Of a stretch of 64,000 nucleotides of DNA, positions 33,400 through 42,033 are shown piece after piece (position 1 is the first letter of the stretch; every line of letters starts with the position of its first letter). The DNA is from Natronolimnobius baerhuensis (GTDB taxonomy: Archaea; Halobacteriota; Halobacteria; Halobacteriales; Natrialbaceae), in NCBI RefSeq assembly GCF_002177135.1, contig NZ_MWPH01000002.1:806001-870000 (forward strand), in the 5' to 3' direction. The notes below the pieces were generated by a model. That model was given only the letters and a program-made list of their open reading frames with translations, was not told the origin of the DNA and made no database searches. Both the position numbers and the translations under genes were made by a program.

Positions 33400-34554
33400 A
33401 TGTCGAACGGACAACTACTATCGCCTACGGCCGAAGCACAGACGCCGGAGCGTCCCACACCAACTGAGACTGTCCTCGAACTCGAGGACATTTCGAAACA
33501 GTACGGATCCGAGGAGGTTATTCCCGATCTCTCGCTGTCGGTTCACGACGGCGAAATTCTGACACTCCTTGGCCCATCCGGCTGTGGCAAGACCACAACG
33601 TTACGACTGATTGCTGGCCTCGAGCAGCCAAATGGTGGCTGTGTCCGACTCGATAACGAGGCGGTCGCCGGCGAGGGTCGTTTCGTTCCGCCGGAACGCC
33701 GCGGTGTCGGCGTTGTCTTTCAAGAATTTGCACTGTTCCCGCATCTCACGGCCCGCGAAAACATCGCTTTTGGGCTGCAAGAGTGGTCCAAGGCAGAACA
33801 GGACGCTCGCGTGACGGAGTTACTCGACCTCGTCGGCCTCGAGAATCAGGGCGACAGCCACCCCGAGGAACTCTCTGGTGGACAACAACAGCGTGTGGCG
33901 CTCGCGCGGTCGCTCGCGCCCGAACCGGAGATGCTGTTGCTCGATGAGCCGTTTTCGAATCTGGATGTCGACTTGCGCGTTGAGATGCGCGAGGAAGTGC
34001 GTCGAATTATCAAGGAAGCGGGTGTCACCGCGATTTCGGTCACGCACGATCAGGAAGAAGCACTCTCGATCTCGGATCGCGTCGCCGTCATGAACGACGG
34101 CGATATCGAACAGATCGGTACGCCCGAACACGTCTTCCAGCAGCCAAAATCCCGTTTTGTCGCAGGTTTCCTTGGTCACGCCAGTTTCCTCTCGGGTGAC
34201 GTTCGTGGCGACGACGTCGAAACCGCTGTCGGCCGCGTGCTTCGGGATGATGTCAACGGCCTCGTCACCGAGTATGACGGCACCGATATCGACCTTCTCG
34301 TCCGTCCGGACGACGTGACTGCCGTCCCCGCGACAGATGTCGAATCGAACGGCCGCGTCGTCTATCGGCGCTATCTCGGCCCGACCGTCCTCTATCGCGT
34401 CGAACTCGATTCCGGCGAGACAATCGAGTGTATGCACAACCACTCGGATCAGATCGACCTCGACGAACGCGTCACCGTCCGCGTCACTGCCGACCATAAT
34501 TTGGCGTGGTTCCCGGCCGGCCAACGCGACCGCACTGTTTCGACTGCTGACTGA
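33400..34554 (+). CDS. ABC transporter ATP-binding protein, FbpC/PotA-like (probable iron uptake)
   Basis: A 384-residue importer ATPase. Walker A is LGPSGCGKTTTLRL, the Q-loop region is VGVVFQEFALFPHLTARENIAFGL, the signature is ELSGGQQQRVALARSL and Walker B is MLLLDEPFSNLD. A C-terminal TOBE-type regulatory domain (about residues 270-375) is present. The ERRGVGVVFQEFALFPHL block is typical of ferric-ion and sulfate/spermidine-type ATPases. No permease or binding protein lies beside it, so it is an orphan ATPase serving components encoded elsewhere. The DtxR-type palindrome in its promoter favours iron. Confidence 0.88.
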   Translation: MSNGQLLSPTAEAQTPERPTPTETVLELEDISKQYGSEEVIPDLSLSVHDGEILTLLGPSGCGKTTTLRLIAGLEQPNGGCVRLDNEAVAGEGRFVPPERRGVGVVFQEFALFPHLTARENIAFGLQEWSKAEQDARVTELLDLVGLENQGDSHPEELSGGQQQRVALARSLAPEPEMLLLDEPFSNLDVDLRVEMREEVRRIIKEAGVTAISVTHDQEEALSISDRVAVMNDGDIEQIGTPEHVFQQPKSRFVAGFLGHASFLSGDVRGDDVETAVGRVLRDDVNGLVTEYDGTDIDLLVRPDDVTAVPATDVESNGRVVYRRYLGPTVLYRVELDSGETIECMHNHSDQIDLDERVTVRVTADHNLAWFPAGQRDRTVSTAD

Positions 34555-34708
34555 TCCGCTCTCGACCCCGACTACCGACTGATCGACCGCCGCGACTGTT
34601 CCTCACTCGAGTCCATTCCCTCTGCTAACACGTTGACTGGCAATACACCGCGGATTTGCGATGGATGCGCACACAATCCTTAAGCCGCGACCGTTCGTAC
34701 ACGTGGAC

Positions 34709-34987
34709 ATGCATAAAGACGAACTCCTCGAGCTCCACGAAGAACTCGTCATCATCATGGAGTATTTCGCTGACCGCGAGGAGGTGGATGCGGAGTTGTT
34801 CGAGCCGTATCGCCAGCTCGACGTTGACCCGTCACACGTCCACAAATCGAAAAGTGAGCACAAACACGCCGTGTTCGTCCTCGGTAATGCCCTCGCAAAG
34901 GGAATGAGCGAAGACGAGTTCTCGAGTGCCGGTCGAATCGGCAAGCGGATGAAAGAACTCGCCGACGACGCCGAGTCGAAGATTTAA
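34709..34987 (+). CDS. UPF0058 family small protein
   Basis: A 92-residue mostly helical protein (MHKDELLELHEELVIIMEYF, then HVHKSKSEHKHAVFVLGNAL) that matches the archaeal UPF0058 family. Several histidines cluster in the middle and could bind metal, as suggested by family structures. ATG 34709 is chosen since CCTTAAGCC lies 28 bases upstream, giving a leaderless transcript. Monocistronic. Function unknown. Confidence 0.85.
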   Translation: MHKDELLELHEELVIIMEYFADREEVDAELFEPYRQLDVDPSHVHKSKSEHKHAVFVLGNALAKGMSEDEFSSAGRIGKRMKELADDAESKI

Positions 34988-35113
34988 GGGGCTGTCTCGT
35001 TCTCGAGGGCGTCGTAGCGTTGGTCTCGAGGCCGATATCGACGATCTGTCTTTCATTCACGGTGTATCGACACTAGGCGAAACGTATTTGTTTCAGTTAC
35101 CGCTTGTTGAACT

Positions 35114-37738
35114 ATGGAATCGCGCACGCAGGAGCGCGTCGAACAATGGGATTCTCGCCCGTTCAGTGGCGGTTACGATGGACTTTCGGATCTCGCTGAT
35201 AGTGGATTCTCCGGGGCCGTTACGGCAGCAAGCACGTGGTTGTTTATGCTTAATGGCCGTATCGTGGGCGTCGTCGACGGTGCAATCGACGACTTCGAGG
35301 CCGCCTCCGGGACAACGTATCAGGCACCGCATCCATCGCTGCCGCTACTGTATGCGATGGACGAACAGGGTGGCGAGACGCGGGCACAGTACTATACGAA
35401 CGAAACGTCGCTTGCAGAGGTGGATCAGACGCTGCAGGATGGCTCCTTTACTGGCTATATCGAACTGAGCGAAAACGTCCTCAGTGGCGACTACTACGCC
35501 GTCTACTACGGCGGCCGACGGATGGCTGCGGCCTATATCGGGAACGCCGAACGGTTGGTGACCGGTGATGAGGCGTTCGAAAAGGCCAACGACGAAGTCG
35601 GCATCTACGAAGTAATCGACGTTGAAATCACCGTCACTGATGTCCCCGGGAGCGACCCGGATACAGCGACCGAACCCGACTCGGAGCCGTCTCCCACTGG
35701 CACTGACCGCGACGCCACCTCGAGTGTAGCCGGCCTCGAGACCGACCCCGAACCGGAGCCAAGTGTCGACCCGACCGAGAGTGCCGTCGACCCAATCGAC
35801 GTCTCGAGCGGTGACGCTGTATCGGTCGAAACGGATGCAACGGGACTCGAGGACCTCACCGCAACGGGTGAGGAGTCAGCCGATGGCGCGTCCAACGACG
35901 CCGACGACGCAGCCGGGATTACAACGGCCTACGACGAGACGGCGACGACGGAGTCCGCATCAGGGATCACCGACGTCGACGTCGATGTCGAGACCGGTTC
36001 TGACGCTGGCAACGCTGGTGCGGACGTTCCTGGCGACGAGACAGGAAAAGACGCCACGCAGGCGTCAGAGTCGAGCGCTGCCGAAGCCGACTCGGAGGCC
36101 CAATCCGGCTCTGGCCCTGATCCTGCAGACGTCGAAGCCGCAGCCGAGCAACTCGAACAAAACGATATCTCCTGGACTGACGACAAGAGCGGAGATGATG
36201 ACAGCGTGGAGACGGCCGCCGAACCCGCCACAAGCGAGTCTGCCGAGCCATCGACAGACGTCGGCGATGTGGACGAACCCGATGCAGACTCGAGTACGGT
36301 CGCTTCGTCTCAATCCGCCGCTGACGCTGCGGACGCGACTGGGGCCGCTGTGACGACTGACGCGGCCGACACGGACGACGACGCAGACGATGACACTGCC
36401 GAGGGCGACGAAGACGACTCACAACTCGAGGAGCGCTTCGAGGAAGAAGAACAGTGGCGCGAGACACGCCAGATCCCGTCAATTGATCCGGATAACTCGG
36501 TGACGACGGAATCGACAGCGAAGACCCGCGCCCGAAATCGTCGCGCGCGACGCGCAGACTCGAACTCGAGTCAGTCAGCGTCCCAGTCCGATTCCAGTCC
36601 GAGCGCTGATGCGGCTGGCTCCTCCCGCCAGTCATCACAGACAGACACAGCTGAGTCACACCAGACAGACTCGACGCCCTCGCGTACACGCACGGAGACG
36701 ACTTCCAACACGGGCCAGCGCTCGAGGAGCACCGACTCCGACCGGACGACTACGAGCGAGGCAACCGATACGGCAGCGTCACAGACGCCCACAGCCGAGC
36801 GAAACACCCGTCTCGAGCGCCTCACCGACCGAATTGAACGCCTCGAGGAACAACGAGAAGCCCTCGAGTCGAAGAACAAGGAACTCGTCTCCGAGCGCAA
36901 CCGCCTGCGCACACAGAATCAGGAACTGTCAGACACGGTCAACCGACTCGAGGCCCGAATCGACGACCTCGAATCGAGTGCTGCCAGTGGAGACGACGCT
37001 GTCAGCGCCGCAACCGCTCTCTCGCCAGCCCAGGCACTCGCTGGCACGAATCTCTTCGTGCGCTACGCCTCGAAGAGCCAGCCCACACTCGAGATGGCTC
37101 ACGACGGCGAGGCCGACCGCGACGAGGTCGCGACGAATCTCCGCCTCGAGCAACACACGGAGTTCGAGGCCGACAGTGTTGCTGTCGATGGCACGCCGTA
37201 CGAGGAGTTCCTCGCTTCGACGATGGCCTATCAGTTCGTCGACTGGCTCACCGAGATGGCGCTGTACGAAATCCGTGACACTGGCAACGCGGGCGGTCTC
37301 GGTGACCTCTACGATGCGATCCCCCGAATCGACCGCGCCGAACTGAACGCGACGATTTCGCTCGCCGATGACGAGACCGACGACGTACCGGACGAACTCA
37401 CGTTCGACGTCGTCGCATTCGACAAGATGGGCAACCCGCTCGTCCTCGCCACACTGAATGACTCACGCGAGCCAGTCACCGAGGACACGCTCGTCGAACT
37501 CGAGGAAGCGGCCTCTGCAGTCAAGGCGAATTATCCCGACCTCGCCGCCTCGATGGCCATCACCTCGAGTTACTTCGAACCCGGCGCACTCGAGGTCACA
37601 GAGCAGGCAACAAGCAGTGGATTCCTCAGCCGTGGCTCGAAACTGAGCTACGTCAACCTCTCTCGGAAGAGCGGCTACCACCTCTGTCTCGTCGAATCGC
37701 GCTCGGAAGGGTTCCACATGAACGTGCCCGAGCTGTAG
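35114..37738 (+). CDS. Large acidic haloarchaeal protein: globular ends, disordered middle, coiled coil
   Basis: An 874-residue protein that I associate with a haloarchaea-specific family (DUF7527-like, sometimes labelled transcriptional regulator). Residues 1 to about 165 form a globular domain (STWLFMLNGRIVGVVDGAI, YYAVYYGGRRMAAAYIGNAE). From about 170 to 560 it is low-complexity, rich in Asp, Glu, Ser, Thr and Ala. A coiled coil follows at about 562-616 (RLERLTDRIERLEEQREAL). The C-terminal domain from about 640 is globular, with FLASTMAYQFVDWLTEMALYE and the ending KSGYHLCLVESRSEGFHMN. No signal peptide or membrane helix is seen, so it should be cytoplasmic and oligomeric through the coiled coil. 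No DNA-binding motif is obvious, so the regulator label is unproven. Confidence 0.8.
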   Translation: MESRTQERVEQWDSRPFSGGYDGLSDLADSGFSGAVTAASTWLFMLNGRIVGVVDGAIDDFEAASGTTYQAPHPSLPLLYAMDEQGGETRAQYYTNETSLAEVDQTLQDGSFTGYIELSENVLSGDYYAVYYGGRRMAAAYIGNAERLVTGDEAFEKANDEVGIYEVIDVEITVTDVPGSDPDTATEPDSEPSPTGTDRDATSSVAGLETDPEPEPSVDPTESAVDPIDVSSGDAVSVETDATGLEDLTATGEESADGASNDADDAAGITTAYDETATTESASGITDVDVDVETGSDAGNAGADVPGDETGKDATQASESSAAEADSEAQSGSGPDPADVEAAAEQLEQNDISWTDDKSGDDDSVETAAEPATSESAEPSTDVGDVDEPDADSSTVASSQSAADAADATGAAVTTDAADTDDDADDDTAEGDEDDSQLEERFEEEEQWRETRQIPSIDPDNSVTTESTAKTRARNRRARRADSNSSQSASQSDSSPSADAAGSSRQSSQTDTAESHQTDSTPSRTRTETTSNTGQRSRSTDSDRTTTSEATDTAASQTPTAERNTRLERLTDRIERLEEQREALESKNKELVSERNRLRTQNQELSDTVNRLEARIDDLESSAASGDDAVSAATALSPAQALAGTNLFVRYASKSQPTLEMAHDGEADRDEVATNLRLEQHTEFEADSVAVDGTPYEEFLASTMAYQFVDWLTEMALYEIRDTGNAGGLGDLYDAIPRIDRAELNATISLADDETDDVPDELTFDVVAFDKMGNPLVLATLNDSREPVTEDTLVELEEAASAVKANYPDLAASMAITSSYFEPGALEVTEQATSSGFLSRGSKLSYVNLSRKSGYHLCLVESRSEGFHMNVPEL

Positions 37739-37958
37739 CTCCTCGCGACACCCGCTGTCGATGGATTCTTTGCTTCATTTCTGCGTGTTCCAAGAGTGGC
37801 GACTGGACGGCGTCGGCTCGTGAGTGCCAGTCAGCGCGCTCACCGCGGTAGCAAAAAGCGAAAAGAGAAGTTACTGTCCCGCTGTCGCGGCGAACGCGAG
37901 CGACTCGAGTTCACAGCGGACTGCGGCGATGAGCGAATATCGCGTGTCTCTCGAGCGA

Positions 37959-38264
37959 TTAGCCTTCGATTTCGGCGACGTCTTCGATCTTCATGCCGTC
38001 GAGTTTGTCGACGATGTCGTCGAGTTTGCCGTCGAGTTCGTCGACGAATTCGACGGTGCGCTCGGTCTTGATCGCACCCTGGCTCGAGGGCTCGATGAGG
38101 TTTTCTTCCTCGAGGACGCGAAGTGAGTAGCGTACCTTGTGGTGTGGGTAGCCTGTTTCGTTGGACATCTTGACGATCCCAATCGGTTCGTTTTCGATAA
38201 CCATCTTCAGGACCTGCAGATGTCGTTCCAGCATATCGACTTCCTTCTCAAGTCGGTCTATCAT
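37959..38264 (-). CDS. Winged-helix regulator with N-terminal coiled coil
   Basis: A 101-residue protein. Residues 1-25 form an amphipathic helix (MIDRLEKEVDMLERHLQVLK), followed by a winged helix (GIVKMSNETGYPHHKVRYSLRVLEEENLI, about 29-57) and a short acidic tail. It looks like a small transcription factor that dimerises through the first helix. It is divergent from purA. Its TATA box is embedded in a 13-base palindrome (38288-38300), which suggests autoregulation. The ATG at 38264 is supported by this element at about -28. Confidence 0.82.
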   Translation of the reverse strand: MIDRLEKEVDMLERHLQVLKMVIENEPIGIVKMSNETGYPHHKVRYSLRVLEEENLIEPSSQGAIKTERTVEFVDELDGKLDDIVDKLDGMKIEDVAEIEG

Positions 38265-38594
38265 GGCATTTGTTAACTTGTCTTTCCACCTTTTAAAGGT
38301 TACTCTCGAGAACGGACTAATCAACGAACAACATGATGCTCGTTTGTGCGAGTAGTTAACGATTCCGTTCGAGGAGGGTCGCACCGACGACTGGCGTACC
38401 CTCATGCGATTCGGAGTGGGTTGTGTGATGATCGACTCGCGCTCGAGGGAGAACTGTGTGATCTGGGCGGTACTGAGTGTCTCTCTGCAGTGTGTGGTGC
38501 TACCGTGTACCGTCTCTACGTGGGTGTTGGTGATGTCTGCAGTGGCCGGGATACCGTAATCTGTTTATCGACACGGCAAGAATCCGCCGCTGTT
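38265..38594. other. 330-base divergent promoter region between the wHTH gene and purA
   Basis: It contains the regulator promoter near 38290 and the purA TATA element (CTGTTTATCGAC, 38561-38572). The middle is open in the plus frame, but the encoded sequence has Cys, Leu and Arg unlike the acidic proteome, so I call no gene. A leader RNA or further operators are possible but not supported. Confidence 0.5.
38288..38300. promoter_or_regulatory. Palindrome ACCTTTTAAAGGT over the wHTH gene TATA box
   Basis: Six-base perfect arms (ACCTTT/AAAGGT) flank a single T. On the minus strand CTTTAAAAGG is the TATA element about 28 bases before the regulator ATG. A dimeric wHTH bound here would exclude TBP, so autorepression is likely. 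Confidence 0.5.
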
Positions 38595-39974
38595 ATGACC
38601 GTCACAATCGTCGGGTCGCAACTCGGCGACGAAGGTAAGGGTGGGGTCGTCGATCTCTACGGCGACGCTGCCGATGTCGTTGCCCGCTATCAGGGCGGCG
38701 ACAACGCTGGACATACCGTCGTCCACGATGGCGAAAAGTACAAACTCTCGCTCGTGCCATCGGGTGCCGTTCGGGGGAAGATCGGTGTCCTTGGCAACGG
38801 CTGTGTAATCAACCCACGGACGCTGTTCGACGAAATTTCGACGCTCGAGGAGAAGGGACTCTCTCCCGACGTGCGGGTCGCCGAACGCGCCCACGTCATC
38901 CTGCCGTTCCACCGCGTTCTCGATGGCATCGAGGAGGATGTCAAAAGCGAGGACGACCAGGAAGTCGGGACGACTGGGCGGGGCATCGGGCCGACCTACG
39001 AGGACAAAGCGGGCCGCCGCGGCGTCCGCGTGGGCGACCTGCTCGATCCCGAGGTCCTCCGCGAGCGTCTCGAGTATGTCGTGCCCCAGAAACGGGCGCT
39101 CATCGAGGATGTCTACGGCGCAGACGTCTCGGACCTCGAGAATCCGGAGGCGTTTGACGTCGATGCACTCTTCGAGGAGTTTGCCGAAATTGGCGAGCGT
39201 CTCGCCGAGCAGGACATGACCGTCAACGCCAGCGCGTTCCTCACGGAGGCGATGGCCGAGGGCAAGACCGTCATGTTCGAGGGCGCACAGGGGACGATCA
39301 TCGATATCGACCACGGGAACTATCCCTACGTCACGTCCTCGAACCCGACCGCGGGCGGCGCAGCGGTCGGCACGGGCCTGAGCCCGAACGTCATTGCTGA
39401 TGGCGAAATCATCGGTATCGTCAAAGCCTACCTCACGCGCGTCGGCAGCGGCCCGCTCCCGACCGAACTCGGCGGCGTCGAAGGCGACACGCCAGGCTAC
39501 GACGAGCAAGGCGACGGCGAGAACGAAGAACTCGCAACGTACATCCGCGAGGAAGGCGGCGAGTACGGGACTGTTACCGGCCGCCCACGCCGCGTCGGCT
39601 GGCTCGACATGCCAATGTTGCGCCACTCCGCGCGCGTCAACGGCTTCACTGGGCTCGCGGTCAACCACATCGACGTGCTTGCCGGGCTGGACGAAGTGAA
39701 AGTCGGCCACAGCTACGACCTCGATGGCGAGGAACTCGAGGCGATGCCCCCAACGACCGAGGAGTGGGGTCGCTGTGAGGCGAACCTCCGGACGTTCGAC
39801 GGCTGGGAGGCAGTCGACTGGGCCGCCGTCGCGGCGGAGGGCTACGACGCCATCCCCGAGAACGCACGCGCGTATCTCGAGTACCTCAGTGACGAACTCG
39901 ACGCACCAATCTATGCGGTTGGCGTCGGACCTGGGCGCGAGGAAACCGTCGTCGTCGAGAATCCATACGAGTAA
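38595..39974 (+). CDS. purA: Adenylosuccinate synthetase
   Basis: A 459-residue enzyme of purine synthesis that joins IMP and aspartate using GTP to form adenylosuccinate. The N-terminal GSQLGDEGKGGVVDLY is the GTP-binding loop with catalytic Asp and Lys residues; QGGDNAGHTVV, TTGRGIGPTYEDK, FEGAQGTIIDIDHG and TGRPRRVGWLD are all conserved. Start at ATG 38595 coincides with the conserved N-terminus and has GTTTATCG 28 bases upstream. Divergent from a small wHTH regulator that may or may not act on it. Monocistronic. Confidence 0.96.
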   Translation: MTVTIVGSQLGDEGKGGVVDLYGDAADVVARYQGGDNAGHTVVHDGEKYKLSLVPSGAVRGKIGVLGNGCVINPRTLFDEISTLEEKGLSPDVRVAERAHVILPFHRVLDGIEEDVKSEDDQEVGTTGRGIGPTYEDKAGRRGVRVGDLLDPEVLRERLEYVVPQKRALIEDVYGADVSDLENPEAFDVDALFEEFAEIGERLAEQDMTVNASAFLTEAMAEGKTVMFEGAQGTIIDIDHGNYPYVTSSNPTAGGAAVGTGLSPNVIADGEIIGIVKAYLTRVGSGPLPTELGGVEGDTPGYDEQGDGENEELATYIREEGGEYGTVTGRPRRVGWLDMPMLRHSARVNGFTGLAVNHIDVLAGLDEVKVGHSYDLDGEELEAMPPTTEEWGRCEANLRTFDGWEAVDWAAVAAEGYDAIPENARAYLEYLSDELDAPIYAVGVGPGREETVVVENPYE

Positions 39975-40074
39975 CGCGAAGAGTACGACCGAGTACCGCA
40001 TGCGGGCCGCCCGCCACACTCGTCACGCGGCGCGTTCCCGAAACCTTTTGCTGGATGCGGCCAGCCTACGTAGT

Positions 40075-40275
40075 ATGAAGGAGTCGTTGCTGGAGATCCT
40101 CCGCTGCCCGCTGGACAAACACGAGTTGGAACTCGAAGACGCAGAGTATGGCGATGACGATGAGGAAATCGTCTCGGGAACGCTCGTCTGTACCGAATGC
40201 GGCGAGCGCTACCCAATCGAGGATGGCATCCCGAACCTGCTCCCACCTGACATGCGCGAGGAAACCCCGGCCTGA
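40075..40275 (+). CDS. Trm112-like methyltransferase-activating zinc protein
   Basis: A 66-residue zinc-ribbon protein. The pairs RCPLDKHEL and LVCTECGERYP, and the ending YPIEDGIPNLLPPDMR, are the hallmark of the Trm112/UPF0434 family. In yeast and Haloferax, Trm112 binds and activates several methyltransferases acting on tRNA, rRNA and release factor. Only three of the usual four cysteines are visible (one in the first pair, two in the second). CCTTTTGC about 28 bases upstream supports the start. The next gene starts six bases after its stop, so they form an operon. The Trm9-like enzyme at 27.6-28.4 kb is a plausible partner. Confidence 0.88.
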   Translation: MKESLLEILRCPLDKHELELEDAEYGDDDEEIVSGTLVCTECGERYPIEDGIPNLLPPDMREETPA

Positions 40276-40281
40276 TCGACC

Positions 40282-40884
40282 GTGCCCGTCTCTCGGACCG
40301 AGGTCACCGTTCACGTCAACCGCGAGGCCACCGATACGCTCGAGACAGACATGCCTGCGCTCGAGGCTCGCGGGTCGTTTGCACTTCATCTGCAGGGACA
40401 TGACACCCCTGCACACGTCCACTGTCGGCTCAACGGCGACAGACGCTTTTCCCAGATCGTCTCGATTGACGGGCCGAACTACTACGTCGAGGCCAATGAT
40501 ATGATTACCGTTCCTATCTCGGTCGCCGCGACCGATATCGACGGCTCACTCGAGGGCGAACTCGAGGTGCTGACAGGCTACGGATCCGAGTCAGTAACAA
40601 TCGACGTGACCGTCAAACCGAAACCGGCCACCGTCGACATCGATGAATCGTTTTCGAAGCCGCGAGCCGAGACAACGACTGAGCAGTCGCCCCTCGAGCA
40701 GGCACTCGAGCGCGCCAGCGCAGTTGGCCTCGAGCCAGGCACACTCGCACTCGCTGCACTGGGTGTGCTCGCACTCGGTATCGGCGTCTCGACGGCGGCA
40801 ACGATTGGCGGCCCGGCAGCAATGATCGCCTTGCTGGTCGTCGTCGGTGGCGTGACCACGGCGCTGGCACTGGTTCTCAGCTAA
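40282..40884 (+). CDS. Conserved haloarchaeal membrane-anchored protein (DUF7524-like)
   Basis: A 200-residue protein starting at a GTG six bases after the Trm112-like gene. Residues 1-110 look like an immunoglobulin-type beta domain (VTVHVNREATDTLETDMPAL, LHLQGHDTPAHVHCRL), followed by a linker and two C-terminal hydrophobic helices (about 148-172 and 176-198). From memory it fits a haloarchaeal family of unknown function (DUF7524). There is no signal peptide, so the beta domain is probably cytoplasmic, although the orientation is not certain. Confidence 0.72.
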   Translation: MPVSRTEVTVHVNREATDTLETDMPALEARGSFALHLQGHDTPAHVHCRLNGDRRFSQIVSIDGPNYYVEANDMITVPISVAATDIDGSLEGELEVLTGYGSESVTIDVTVKPKPATVDIDESFSKPRAETTTEQSPLEQALERASAVGLEPGTLALAALGVLALGIGVSTAATIGGPAAMIALLVVVGGVTTALALVLS

Positions 40885-40887
40885 GAG

Positions 40888-42033
40888 TTACTCGGAGCGC
40901 TCTCGAGCGTCAAGTTCGCCGTCATCAAAGCGCTTCGCTCGCAGGTATCGCGCGCGATACCGATTTGCGCCGTCATTTACGTCGGCTTCGCGGATGTCAT
41001 CAACCCGGCCGTCGGCGACCGCATCGATGAGATCCGCGAGCTGGTTCCACTCGCTCGTCGTCAACTCGAGTTCGTACGTTTTCTCGGTTTCAGACTCGAG
41101 GATCGCCCATTTACGGGCGGCAGCGACGACAAGCGAGCAGGGCTCTCGACACGGGAACGGGCCGTCGCCGCCTGCAGGCTCGAGATCGTCGCCTGCGTCG
41201 TACTCCCATTCGCGTCGGCGCAGACACTGTGAGTCGACACAGCAGGCTTCGGCCAGCCAGTTGAGTGCCTCGCGTGGCAACTCATCGATCACGTCGTAGA
41301 TGCCGGTCTGGCGCGCGGCGGTATCGACCCAGTGGTCGACGTCCAGATTCCCACGCTGCTCGCGGTGCCAGTTGGCAATCGTCGCCGGGTAGATGAACCC
41401 GACGGTGTCGACCAGTTCCTGTCCCGAGAGGCCGGTGAATGCCCACCCTGAGCGAAGCGTCGGCGCGGTCTTGAGCGGGCGATAGCGGCCGTCTTCGTCG
41501 GTCGTCGCAATCTTGCGCGCGTCTCGTGGCTCATCGAGCACCTCGAGTTCCTCGAGCGCCGTGTCGGCGTCGTCGACGTGCCAGCAGTCATAAACGCGCT
41601 CGCCGTTCGGGTCGTCATTGTCAAGAAAGCGGGCAGTGATCGCCAGTTGCCCCCACTCGCGGTCGATGCCAGTCTCGAGAGCGGCGTCTCGCTCTGGGGG
41701 AGTGAGCGACTCATCGCCCGGTTCGGCTCCCTGCGTCTCATCAGTGGAACGCGGCGCGTGCTCACACCACCGCAAGAACGCACGGCGAGCAGTTCCCTCG
41801 CCGCCGGTGCGTACCTGCCAGTGATACCAGTTGCGAACGTATGGCTCGAGGTCGTCAAGACCAGTCAGTACGTCACGGAGAACGGCGGCCTCGAGTCCGT
41901 CGCGTTCGATAGTCGGCGTTGAGAGCGTGTAGGTCTCCTCACCATCGGACTCGAGTCGAATGCCATCGAACGCGACTGGGCCATCGTCTGCGTGCTCGAG
42001 GAGTGTGTCGACAGCAGTTTCGAGGGCAGTCAT
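40888..42033 (-). CDS. DR2241-type Fe-S protein, partner of CbiX
   Basis: A 381-residue protein with a cysteine-rich centre (EACCVDSQCLRRREW, then FPCREPCSLVVAAARKW) that should bind a 4Fe-4S cluster. This is the DR2241 family, first noticed in Deinococcus and usually adjacent to or fused with the cobalt/nickel chelatase CbiX. It overlaps the cbiX stop by ATGA, so the two proteins are made together. The N-terminal half contains WYHWQVRTGGEGTARRAFLRW, conserved but of unknown function. A role in metal delivery or redox control of tetrapyrrole metallation is inferred from linkage only. Confidence 0.85.
   Translation of the reverse strand: MTALETAVDTLLEHADDGPVAFDGIRLESDGEETYTLSTPTIERDGLEAAVLRDVLTGLDDLEPYVRNWYHWQVRTGGEGTARRAFLRWCEHAPRSTDETQGAEPGDESLTPPERDAALETGIDREWGQLAITARFLDNDDPNGERVYDCWHVDDADTALEELEVLDEPRDARKIATTDEDGRYRPLKTAPTLRSGWAFTGLSGQELVDTVGFIYPATIANWHREQRGNLDVDHWVDTAARQTGIYDVIDELPREALNWLAEACCVDSQCLRRREWEYDAGDDLEPAGGDGPFPCREPCSLVVAAARKWAILESETEKTYELELTTSEWNQLADLIDAVADGRVDDIREADVNDGANRYRARYLRAKRFDDGELDARERSE

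Noticed and set aside
38565-40019. 484-codon minus-strand open frame
   Set aside because: Complete antisense shadow of purA without conserved motifs.
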